Shown piece by piece: positions 32,564 through 42,505 of a stretch of 64,000 bases of DNA; position 1 is the first letter of the stretch, and each line of letters begins with the position of its first letter. The notes beneath the pieces are model-generated. The model did not search any database. It was not told the origin of the DNA and saw nothing but the letters and a program-made list of their open reading frames with translations. This DNA is from Enoplolaimus lenunculus. Lineage: Eukaryota > Nematoda > Enoplea > Enoplida > Thoracostomopsidae. Location: the NCBI GenBank assembly GCA_030248215.1, contig JASANG010002193.1, positions 124,001 through 188,000 on the forward strand, written 5' to 3'. The translations under genes and the position numbers were made by a program.

Positions 32564-33739
32564 TTAAATTTTGTGTACGTTTACAAAAATTGTAAAGTTT
32601 GATTGGTCACGTTTCAACTTTTAGTACACGTTTGAAGCCGTTAATTGCCAAAATGTCTTGAAAAGTAAGCAGCCTCAAGTCAAAATTTTTAAACAACACT
32701 TAGAGATATCTGCTTCAGTTATCTTTAAATTATACATTTTAATTTATATAATTTCGCTTCACCTCTGGTTTCACCCCGGGCTCCGGCACATATTTTAAAC
32801 ATCTGGGTGCGGTACTTTTAACCTTGGGTTGCATCGTGATGTGAATTGGTATAAATGTTATATAACTTAATGCACGCTTTTGTGTTTGCTCCTGTATTCG
32901 TTAATTGTCAATTTTGAAAAAATAGCGCGATATTTGATCAGCTGTGATAAACAGCTGGACTTTATAGTTTTGCATAACAAGAGATACTTGTTATAGTTAC
33001 CAAGGTGAAACCGGAGTTGAAAAATACTGGAGCTCAAGGTCAACAAGATTAGGCAGTTAAAATCATGTTACGGAACTTTGGGTAAAAATTCTTCCAGAGC
33101 CGCCGGTTGATTTTCGGGTCTTTTCGGTTACCCCCCGAGCCCACGTTTGCCCAAAAGTGGTCGGATTTTGAAAACTGCATATTTGAGCTTCTCATGCTCT
33201 CCCTTGATCATTCCATTGCCAATTTGTATTTCTGAAAAATTCGATTTTTAAGGTCCTACCGAAAAGACCCTGATTTACTGTCGCAGCCAGATTTCCAGTT
33301 GTACTTTTATAGTTACGTACTGGATGATTATTAGTCCTAGTGTAGATTGTTTTGTTTTATGTGCAAAAGTGTTAGTAAACGCTCCTCACAGTGTCTGTAT
33401 TGCTCGTATATTAAAACAATAAGTGTGTAAAACTAAATGATATATAACACATTACAAATATTTTCTAAAAGAAAACTTAACATTTTAAGTGACTAGTTTC
33501 ACCTTACTTCCAGCTCCGGCAAGTTTTGTTGACCTCCGGTTACTGTATTTTTCACCTCCGGTTGCACCCATACTGCAGTGACCTGAATAAGAGGGGGACT
33601 GATATTTATTTGGCCCTGGGAAACAACTGAACTGTCCTTACAGACAGGTTTGTTTCAACTGCGTGTTGCAACAGGCTCTGTTTGCTATTTGGAGATCACG
33701 TTACTTGCTCAACTTAGGTGCTTGAGCAATACTTGGTAG
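32564..33739. other. Intergenic with dispersed CCGG-rich repeat pieces
   Basis: Pieces of a dispersed repeat recur: 'cacctctggtttcacccc' near 32760, and 'cagctccggcaag' with 'cacctccggttgcaccc' near 33510-33570. They resemble the ends of the MITE at 33740-34078. No gene was seen. Confidence 0.5.
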
Positions 33740-34078
33740 CAGGATACAACCGGAGGTTCGGCTCCGGCAGAAAATCGGCCTCCGGCTCCGGTGGAATTTT
33801 TGCCACAGGCTCCAGAAATTTCGGTAGTAGAGTTTTGCATAATTTTGCAAAATTTATCTGTAGCGTGTTTCGTTGTACTTTTGTCACAATTTTCAGGAAA
33901 GAATTTCCGAAATTTCGCAGAAAATTAGCGTAAAACCAAACAACTTATTAACAACATTGCAAATATTGGCTAAAATTAAGTAACCACCATTTTTACTCCC
34001 TAATTTCGCCTCACCTCTGGCTCCGGCAAGTTTCGTTGACCTCCGGCTACGGCATTTTTCACCTCCGGTTGCACCCTG
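33740..34078. mobile_element. hAT-like MITE with CAGG...CCTG ends
   Basis: The left end CAGGATACAACCGGAGGTT and the right end AACCTCC-type 'cacctccggttgcaccctg' are inverted repeats. The 8-bp flanks CTTGGTAG and TTTGGTAG match at 7 of 8 positions, as expected for hAT target duplications. No transposase. Confidence 0.75.
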
Positions 34079-34194
34079 TTTGGTAGTGTTTTTGTACAGT
34101 AAACTTCTACAGTATATAGGTTTACGCCAAAGATATTACACTGACATTTGAATATAAACAAATAACTGCAGTCGGCCCATGTAAAGAACATGTG

Positions 34195-35325
34195 CTTCCA
34201 GTTTCCACGATGGAAAACTTATGACCAGGAGCGCAGCGCAGCCACTCCTGTATTATGGTCCGATTTTCCACTGGTTTGGTAGGAAAAATCACAAGCATAA
34301 AAGTTATGGTGGGGAAAAGGGTAAAATTCATAAGCCTGGATGTTCCCTGGTTCGGTAGGGTAAATCTGTAGTGTAAAGTTTGTCTTGAAAACGGGAAAAG
34401 TGGAAATTTTGAAAGCTTTTATATTTCCTGGGTTGGTCGGGAAAATCTGACGCATAGGTTTTGGTTGGAAAACGGGAAAAGTGGAAAATTTAAACGCCTA
34501 GATTTTCCAACCAACCAAGGAAAAATCTAGGCATTTTAATTTTGTACGTTTTCTGTTTTCCAACAAAACCTAAATGCTTCAGATTTTCCCTACCAACCCG
34601 GGGTAAGTCTAGGCATTAAAATTTTCCCCTTTTCCAATCAAACCCTACGACCTACGCTGGAATTTTCTACTTTCCCGTTTTCCAACAAAAACCAATGCTT
34701 CAGATATTTCTTAACAGCCAACGAAAAATCTAGGCATTTTAATTTTATACGTTTCCTGTTTACCAACAAAACCTATATGCTTCAGATTTTCCCTACCAAC
34801 CCAGGGTAAATCTAGGCATTAAAATTTTCCACTTTTCCCGTTTTCCAATCGAACCCTACGACCTACGCTGGAATTTTCCACTTTTCCCGTGTTCCAACCA
34901 AAACCTATGCTTCAGATTTTCCCAACCAACCCAGAGTAAATCTAGGCGTTTAAATTTTCCCGTTATCCAATCAAAACCTATGCTTCAAATATTTCTTACC
35001 AACCAAGGGAAAATTTAGGCATTAAAATTTTCTACTTTTCCTGTTTTCTAAACCAAAACATGCTTCAGATATTTCTTACCAACCAAGAGAAAATCTAGGT
35101 TTTCAAATTTTCCACTTTTCCCGTTTTCCAACCAAAGCATATGCTTCAGATGTTCACAAGCAACCCGGGGTAAAAATGTAGGCATTAGAATTTTCCCGCT
35201 TTCCAACCAAAACCTATGCCCTATGCTATTTCATTTTTGTACCAAAACAGTTAAAAATTTGGTTGTCATACATGAGTAGCTGCGCTGCACTCCTGTCATA
35301 AGTTTTCCACCGCGGAAAATTAGAA
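34195..35325. mobile_element. 1.1-kb foldback element built on minisatellite arms
   Basis: Outer inverted repeats of about 50 bp ('gatggaaaacttatgacc'...'gcgcagcgcagc' at 34208-34250, and its complement at 35277-35318) flank long arms. The arms are made of a repeat of about 50-70 bp ('aaaatctaggcatt', 'cacttttcccgttttccaac', 'aaacctatgcttcagat'). The repeat runs one way left of about 34505 and the other way to the right. This resembles Drosophila foldback elements in plan; homology is not claimed. No coding frame. Confidence 0.7.
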
Positions 35326-35340
35326 GCCCTGATCTTTACT

Positions 35341-35441
35341 TGGGCCCAAGCCTAAGCCTCAGGAAAAAAATGCCTAGAATGTAAGCCTACTCTTTTACTG
35401 ACACACCAGAAACCAGGGCGGTCCTAAAATTAACATGGGCC
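35341..35441 (-). mobile_element. Truncated copy of the TTAGGC-bearing MITE
   Basis: The right end 'aaattaacatgggcc' and the interior ('ctgacacaccagaaacc', 'aagcctaagcctcagg') match one half of the 178-bp element at 42320-42497, with many substitutions. The other half is missing. It abuts the foldback. Confidence 0.6.
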
Positions 35442-36962
35442 AATATAAAGCACGGCGGCATCGAAACTACGATTTGACCGAATCCAAATCCATTGCTACT
35501 TTGGCGAATCCGAATTTTGCATGTTGCAAATTTTAGTTATTCCTATAATTTGTTTCAGAATATCAACGCAATGCCAGCCGTATAACTTTTAAACATTAAT
35601 ATATTTCGCGCCCGACGTCAGTTTTGAGACTTGTGACGTGAAAAAAAATTTTTATTGATATAAAAGGTATTTAAAAAATTTTAAAAACATTACCGAACGC
35701 TGTTGGATTCGGCTTTTTCACAACCGAATCCGAACCACAAATTTTTGCTGAATCCGAACTTTTCTTGCCACCCTGCAATAAAGCTGCCAAAATTGTCGTA
35801 CATTTGCGGACAACTGTTCACTGAATGGCACGACTCATGAAATTGATACAAGCGCAAACACCTATTCGTTTTCAGTCTAGGTTCAATGTTTCAAGCCGTC
35901 CGACCAAACATTCGAGTGCGAGTAAGACTAAAATTTAGCCTAAGCCTATTTACTCAGATCATGTTAATAGGAGAATGTTCTAGCTGCAAGTACCAATACA
36001 GTAATAGTCGTTAGATTTCCTGGTCCACTGAACTTAATTTTCGATATATAATTCCTGTAGTACCCGGTTTGGTAGCGAGCTGGATAGGGTTCCCATACCT
36101 GAGTGGATACCAATAAATCGCAACGAAATAGGTCAAAAGAGAAAAGAAATAAAAAATAATTTTTTTGTTATATTTTAGTATATACAGATTTCGTTAGAAA
36201 AAATGTGTTCCAAAATTTTCTTTATAAATGCTGGAAATAATGGGTTTAATGAGGTTTATTAACTACATTGTCAATTTAATCATGCTATTCTAAGCAAAGT
36301 TGTTGACTGCGCACCTGCTTTAGGGATGTTTCTTACTATCTCGTGTTGCCTAAAGCGCACGTACTTGTTTCACTCCGCTACTATTATATTGTTTTTATGA
36401 TATTTTGATCTTTATAGACGCTGTCTTGACTCGTTCAATGTTAGCCCGTGCGATCGTTTTCGAGAAAAAGTTGTGGTCTGTATTTTGCTTACACAAAACT
36501 GCAATTTGACATATAAATTGAGCAATGAATGTTTGATACTTGAACAATTTTGATCGGTAGCGATAGTTGTGCATAATTTTGCTATATGCCAACTTATATT
36601 GCGGGTGCGAGAAATTTTCTAGAACTATTCGAGTGGAATTTTGGTATATATTGTTTTCGCGGAATTTGAGCTAAAAGTATTCAACTGGTTCCAAAAATAA
36701 CACGCTGAAATCGTGAATCCGCTAGAAGACATTGTTTTCGGGTTTATTCGACCTTTTCAAAAAGGGTACTGAAAAGATATAAAAGCAGCCGTGCGCTGAA
36801 TATGAGGAGTGTTTGCTACTATCAGGTTGTAGTGTAGTATGTATTGTCGAAAGGGCCTTGTTTTTTATTTTCCCGTTTATTAGAGTTGCATAGTAGAGCT
36901 GTGGTTTATCCCTTGCGGGACGCTGTCCATGTTTATTTTCTATTCAGAGTTTTCTTGGTGTG
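35442..36962. other. Intergenic, no gene recognised
   Basis: A CCGAATCC-rich piece at about 35480-35775, ending 'cttgccaccctg', is probably an old hAT-like MITE. From there to 36962 nothing further is supported. Confidence 0.5.
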
Positions 36963-37654
36963 ATTATTTCGTATCGGTTGAATACCATACTGCCCTCCTG
37001 GCAAAGTTCATAAAATGTGGAAAAAATTAAGTGCACCAGGAGTCTAGTGACAATAAAATTACAAGTTGATTTTCTGCCATAGCAGGTAGATCTTCGCTTG
37101 TTTCCTCACCTGCAAATAGTTTATACTCTTCATTCGAAATCTATTTGTCAGAAAAATATACTTTCTGACGTTTTGTCCCAGACGGGATGATTTGTACCCG
37201 TCAACCCAAACTGCCCCACCACCCACTTTCATCTTTACCATGCCAAAGCTGCCCTGTAGGACCCACCCGCTAGAATTATTCGCCCAGAACAAGGGTACCA
37301 CTGTAATGAAAACTTTTAATGACAAGAAAACAATTAAAACATATGGTAAAAGCGATCAAATTACTGAACACAGATTGATTCTAAGATTTAGAGATAACTC
37401 TTGGACATTTAAGTAAGTAATGTGCAATAAATATGAAATATATTAAATATTTGAAACGAACATTGGCACACGAACACACATACATTAAACAAAGCAGCTC
37501 ACCGGTCAATATACACACATTTTAATTAACAATTCCAGGTCTACAACCGCTTTAGTTGTCGGCGAAAATCAGTACTTATCATTAGCAGAACCAATGTTTA
37601 AAATTAGCGTACTGAGTTTACTAAAGCCAGTTCTAGCATGGCCAACTCCTTTGA
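36963..37654. repeat. 692-bp direct repeat, left copy
   Basis: Matches 41485-42176 along its whole length, with no difference or gap seen by eye. It lies at the 3' side of the Tx1-like LINE. It contains an open stretch on the plus strand (about 37120-37416) framed by 'gcaaatag' and 'aagtaagt', which resembles an exon with its splice sites. Confidence 0.95.
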
Positions 37655-40600
37655 GTTTAGTTTAAGTCCGAAGCGCTCGTTTGCCGAACACCCCGGGTTT
37701 TATTAAAAGGATAAACCACATTTACATCAACGAAAGCAATTATATAAACCAAAGAAGGCAACAACATATTATCATAACATAACAAAGGTCCTTGAAAATT
37801 ACCCATTATTCTACTCTGCTTGCAAGGATATTATTCAGAGCAAATATGTTAAAAAGCACACAAGAAACCTAGTTTCAAAACAAACTACAAATCAGGTACG
37901 CTGAGAAAAAGACATTCGAAAACCCAGCATGCTATCATTCTGTCGGGTTATTATTCCAAAAACCTTAAAAAAACATTCTTCTTTCAGATACAGCTTAAGT
38001 TTGCACAAATTTCTATAAACATTTTCCTGAAAAACATCAACAACACAGACATTTTCATTGTTAAACTCGAGTTTACATCGAGCACTCCATATTGCCAATT
38101 GTGCATGTTGGACGATGAAATTAAAAGCTATTCTCTTTAATGGGTCGTGAATATTTCGTCCCAAAATTAAATCCGAAATCGTTATTTCATTTACTCCAGC
38201 TACCTGTTGCAAAACGGGAGTAATGAAAAAACTAATTTCTTGCGCCCGCAAACAATAAATAAACACATGAACATTATCCTCCCGCACTTCAATTCCATCC
38301 AAATAACAAAACGAACATATATTTGTCCCATCTGTAAAATGACTAGTGCGGTGATTAGTATACAATGACTTGTGTCTTAACCTAAAATGGACGTCTCGCG
38401 CAGAGCCGTCAACATATTTCGCTTTTGCCCATATCCATGATCGCTCGACAAAAATAGGTTCAACTCCTAGCTCGTCTCGCCAAAAAACATGTTTAGGATG
38501 CATGAGTCCCTTATACACAGCGTGTATCCACATTTTATACAATTTATTTGCCGACACTGTTTTTAAGGATAACTTTTCGCCAAAAAACCAACAAAAATTT
38601 CCATCCATTTTAAAAGATGACTCAATCATTGCAATCCGTATCTCTTTATATAACTCCGGTACATCAATGCGTCTCAGTTGACGTTTAGTCGAAAACTGAA
38701 CTTGCCGAAAGAAATGTTCGAAACATCTCTTCCAACTCACAACTTCGGTACCTCTTAATATTCGAATATAAAACATTAAACGATTCACTTTCAGTCTGAC
38801 AAAAATATTTGGGAAATTTATCCCGCCGTGACTAGGTTGTAAAAACAGGATATCCCTTCTAATAATACTAGCGGTGGACGGGTACCACAACCACTTATAA
38901 ACCACATTGATAGTTTCCTTCACTAGTTGCTCAGGGGGTGTTACTAATTTTATCAAATAATTAAACATACACAAAAAATATATGTGAACAAGATGGATTT
39001 TTCCAAAAACAGAGATACCTCGGGGCGGTATTCGCTGTTCAAGACTTGCAATTGCTTCATAGCACTTTATCCAATTTTCAGGAACATCGAGTCCCTTTGA
39101 ATCAAACCAAAAGCCATAAATTTTCACTCTTTCAACAATAAAGCGTGCATATTGATGGGGTACAAGTGCGTTCCTTAGATCGCCCGTTAATAGTATCTGT
39201 GTTTTAGTTTCCTTTAGTCGGCTGCCAGAGGCCTTTTGAAATTTTTCAAAAACATCAAAAACCACACTTATATCTGAAATCCTACTTAGAAAAATATTAG
39301 TGTCGTCAGCAAACTTAGTCACTCGGGTGTTAATGCCGTATAGTGGTATCCCCGAAATTCTTGAAGTTATTCGAAGATAATGAGCTACCACTTCCGCTGT
39401 TATGACATATAATGACGGCGATAAGGGACACCCTTGTCGAATTCCACGGAAAACATGAAAAAATTCTGACTTAAAACCATTAACTATAACAGATGATCTT
39501 GTACATCCGGGTTTATAAATACATTTGATCATGTTTAAAAAGTTTTCGCCAAAATTCATGACCCTAAGTGTCTCAAAAATAAATGACCACTCCACCAAAT
39601 CAAAAGCGGCTTTGTGATCAACTGATAGCAGCAACGCCTTTGCGTTGCTTTCATTGGCATAATGAATAACAGACATGACATGTGCAACACTGTCTTGGAT
39701 AATTATGTCGGGAACCGAGCTTGTCTGATCCGGGTGGACTAAAGATTTCATGACCGATTCTAATCTTTTTGCCAAAACTTTCGTAAAAATCTTATAATCT
39801 ATATTCAGCAACGTAATTGGCCGCCAATTATCGCGACACGTTTTCCTTCCATTCCCTTTATATAATAGGGTAATAACACCATCATATGCGGAGAAATTGA
39901 GCTTAAAATCATCCAAGAACGCGTTATACATTTTACACAAAAATTCAGATAATATTCCACAAAACAGCCAATAGAATTCAACAGGAATACCATCGTATCC
40001 CGGCGTCTTTTTACCCTGCATAGATTTAATAGCGCTCGCTATTTCAACTGACGTAATGGGTCCCTCTAAAGTATTTTTTTCCACCTCACTCAACTTGGAA
40101 AGACCATTTTGTGCCAGAAAAAAAGTGAGATCTTCTCCGCTTATCCCTTCCGATCTGAAAACGTTGGAATACTGCTCAGTAATTTCACCTAGAACTGCAT
40201 CTGAGTCTGTTACTAACGTGCCATCAGACCTTTCGATCGAGCTTATATGCCTGGCTTCCCAGTTCTTACGTTGAAGAGACTTGACTGTTGCTAAAGAGGC
40301 GTTGTCATTTACCTCACTACCGTAGTACGTATTATGCCTGCAAGAAGCAATATAAAATGCATTCAATAATTCGATTTGATTTTTTAGCTTTTTAAGACCC
40401 GATCTGAGATTCGGATTGTTTGGATACTGTCCTATCAGCATTTGTACATTAATAACTTGGCTCTCTAATGATTTCCTCAACATGTCGCGTTCCTTAGCTT
40501 TATTTTTACCCAACTTTACAAAGAAGGTTTTAACATCAGCCTTAAATACTTCCCACATCATAGAAAACCCTGTGGAAATGTTCATTAAATGTTTGAGCCG

Positions 40601-41484
40601 CGTTAAAACAAAGGTCTGTACGCCGACTTCACCCAAAAGCATTGTATTCATCTTATAGTATCCTTTCCCTCTCTTTAAATTAGGTAAGCGAATCTTAACT
40701 CTAAACAACCTATGATCTGTCTTGTTCACTGAGCGAGCGGTACACAAAGCGCCCGGTTGTAAAAAAGCCGGCATATAAATCCGATCTATACGAGACTGAC
40801 TTCCATGAATGTCTGAAAGAAAAGTAAAAAAGTCGTTTTTATTTGGATGTGTCTCCCTAAAAACATCAGATATCACCAACAGTTCCTTCAAACAATAAAG
40901 CTCTCTCAGGCCTTGCTGCTGATCATATGACGGCCGTGATCGGTCCAAAACCGGGTCCTCAACTAAGTTAAAATCACCCAACATAATAACACATTTATAA
41001 TCAAACCAAAACGAATTTTGCACTTGTTGCATCAGCTGGTTGAAAAAAACTACTCGCTGCTCGCCGTTCGCGGGAGCATAAACACCAATTAAGAAAAAAG
41101 AAAGAGAGCCAATACTAAAAGCAATCGTGACCGCCCTACCCTGAATATTAAAAATGTTTTCAATTTGACCAACAGGAGCTGTCCTATTTATAAGGACCGT
41201 TACCCCTGTTTTACTATTCTCCTCGCTTGCGAAACTGTGAAATATTTTAAAATTGCGTGAGAAAATTCTATCAAAAATCTCTGCATCCCAATTGTTTTTA
41301 AAATGTGTCTCTTGCAGACAAATCAAATCCAAATCTTTTATCCTTTCAAAAACTATCGACACTTTTCGAAAATGCTTAATGGATCTGCAATTTAAACTGG
41401 AAAAAGAAAAGAAATTTGGCAGATCCATATTGACTCTCTTTCTTATCAATTTAAGGCATGTAAAACAAAAAAAAATGCACGTTC
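37655..41484 (-). mobile_element. Full-length-looking LINE of Tx1 type
   Basis: 3830 bp between the two 692-bp repeats. It has a leader of about 35 bp before the ATG, an open EN-RT frame, and a 3' UTR of about 237 bp ending 'ggacttaaactaaac' on the minus strand, without a poly(A) tail. No separate ORF1 is present inside the unit. The intact frame suggests a young copy. Confidence 0.85.
37892..41449 (-). CDS. LINE ORF2: AP-type endonuclease plus reverse transcriptase (Tx1-like)
   Basis: 1185 codons without interruption. The N-terminal third is an exonuclease-endonuclease-phosphatase domain: LNCRS (about 20), LQETHF (about 43), GDFNLVED (about 157), SRIDRIY (about 217) and KTDHRLF (about 244). 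These are the Asn, Glu, Asp and Asp-His catalytic boxes. The RT follows with NWRPITLLNIDYKIF, DHKAAFDLVEW, RQGCPLSPSLY and the catalytic FADDT (about 710). Near the C-terminus a Cys-Cys-His-Cys group (CSFC...HVFIYC, about 1050) fits the zinc-type motif after RT in L1/Tx1 LINEs. The protein nicks DNA and copies its own RNA at the nick. Several Tx1-group elements are known to be target-specific, which bears on the direct repeats around this copy. The clade call is from motif style, not a tree. Confidence 0.93.
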   Translation of the reverse strand: MIRKRVNMDLPNFFSFSSLNCRSIKHFRKVSIVFERIKDLDLICLQETHFKNNWDAEIFDRIFSRNFKIFHSFASEENSKTGVTVLINRTAPVGQIENIFNIQGRAVTIAFSIGSLSFFLIGVYAPANGEQRVVFFNQLMQQVQNSFWFDYKCVIMLGDFNLVEDPVLDRSRPSYDQQQGLRELYCLKELLVISDVFRETHPNKNDFFTFLSDIHGSQSRIDRIYMPAFLQPGALCTARSVNKTDHRLFRVKIRLPNLKRGKGYYKMNTMLLGEVGVQTFVLTRLKHLMNISTGFSMMWEVFKADVKTFFVKLGKNKAKERDMLRKSLESQVINVQMLIGQYPNNPNLRSGLKKLKNQIELLNAFYIASCRHNTYYGSEVNDNASLATVKSLQRKNWEARHISSIERSDGTLVTDSDAVLGEITEQYSNVFRSEGISGEDLTFFLAQNGLSKLSEVEKNTLEGPITSVEIASAIKSMQGKKTPGYDGIPVEFYWLFCGILSEFLCKMYNAFLDDFKLNFSAYDGVITLLYKGNGRKTCRDNWRPITLLNIDYKIFTKVLAKRLESVMKSLVHPDQTSSVPDIIIQDSVAHVMSVIHYANESNAKALLLSVDHKAAFDLVEWSFIFETLRVMNFGENFLNMIKCIYKPGCTRSSVIVNGFKSEFFHVFRGIRQGCPLSPSLYVITAEVVAHYLRITSRISGIPLYGINTRVTKFADDTNIFLSRISDISVVFDVFEKFQKASGSRLKETKTQILLTGDLRNALVPHQYARFIVERVKIYGFWFDSKGLDVPENWIKCYEAIASLEQRIPPRGISVFGKIHLVHIYFLCMFNYLIKLVTPPEQLVKETINVVYKWLWYPSTASIIRRDILFLQPSHGGINFPNIFVRLKVNRLMFYIRILRGTEVVSWKRCFEHFFRQVQFSTKRQLRRIDVPELYKEIRIAMIESSFKMDGNFCWFFGEKLSLKTVSANKLYKMWIHAVYKGLMHPKHVFWRDELGVEPIFVERSWIWAKAKYVDGSARDVHFRLRHKSLYTNHRTSHFTDGTNICSFCYLDGIEVREDNVHVFIYCLRAQEISFFITPVLQQVAGVNEITISDLILGRNIHDPLKRIAFNFIVQHAQLAIWSARCKLEFNNENVCVVDVFQENVYRNLCKLKLYLKEECFFKVFGIITRQNDSMLGFRMSFSQRT

Positions 41485-42176
41485 ATTATTTCGTATCGGT
41501 TGAATACCATACTGCCCTCCTGGCAAAGTTCATAAAATGTGGAAAAAATTAAGTGCACCAGGAGTCTAGTGACAATAAAATTACAAGTTGATTTTCTGCC
41601 ATAGCAGGTAGATCTTCGCTTGTTTCCTCACCTGCAAATAGTTTATACTCTTCATTCGAAATCTATTTGTCAGAAAAATATACTTTCTGACGTTTTGTCC
41701 CAGACGGGATGATTTGTACCCGTCAACCCAAACTGCCCCACCACCCACTTTCATCTTTACCATGCCAAAGCTGCCCTGTAGGACCCACCCGCTAGAATTA
41801 TTCGCCCAGAACAAGGGTACCACTGTAATGAAAACTTTTAATGACAAGAAAACAATTAAAACATATGGTAAAAGCGATCAAATTACTGAACACAGATTGA
41901 TTCTAAGATTTAGAGATAACTCTTGGACATTTAAGTAAGTAATGTGCAATAAATATGAAATATATTAAATATTTGAAACGAACATTGGCACACGAACACA
42001 CATACATTAAACAAAGCAGCTCACCGGTCAATATACACACATTTTAATTAACAATTCCAGGTCTACAACCGCTTTAGTTGTCGGCGAAAATCAGTACTTA
42101 TCATTAGCAGAACCAATGTTTAAAATTAGCGTACTGAGTTTACTAAAGCCAGTTCTAGCATGGCCAACTCCTTTGA
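41485..42176. repeat. 692-bp direct repeat, right copy
   Basis: Same as 36963-37654, at the 5' side of the LINE. The left edge changes abruptly from 'aaatgcacgttc' to 'attatttcg', and the right edge from 'aactcctttga' to 'acattgac'. Confidence 0.95.
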
Positions 42177-42319
42177 ACATTGACTTAACGTTTCCGTTCA
42201 AAAGAAATTGATAAACATATATTGTACCATGAAATTGTTATTACGTAATTCGTATATATACACTACTGAACCCAATTCAGAACAGGCACCAACCACCCAC
42301 CCCGCTGCATAAAAATTAT

Positions 42320-42497
42320 GGCCAATGTTACTTTAAGGGGCGTAACAGTAGATTAAGCGTATTCGTAAGTCTAAGCCTAAGCCTAAGCGTTGCAAAAATG
42401 TGTTCCTAAGCCTAAGTAAAAAATGTAATCTAGAATCTCAACTTACTCTTTTATAGACTTACCAGTAACCTGGACGCCCCTTAAAGTAACATGGGCC
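42320..42497 (-). mobile_element. 178-bp MITE with TTAGGC-like core (copy 2)
   Basis: Inverted repeats GGCCAATGTTACTTTAAGGG and CCCTTAAAGTAACATGGGCC. The interior holds 'aagtctaagcctaagcctaa', which is TTAGGC in complement. It is flanked by a perfect 8-bp target duplication, AAAATTAT (42312-42319 and 42498-42505), as made by hAT and some other DNA transposases. It is in reverse orientation to copy 1 with the same length. Confidence 0.9.
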
Positions 42498-42505
42498 AAA
42501 ATTAT

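Noticed and set aside
36963-42176. LTR retrotransposon with 692-bp LTRs
   Set aside because: The repeats lack TG...CA ends, no primer site or purine tract adjoins them, and the enclosed protein is an AP-endonuclease LINE with no protease or integrase.
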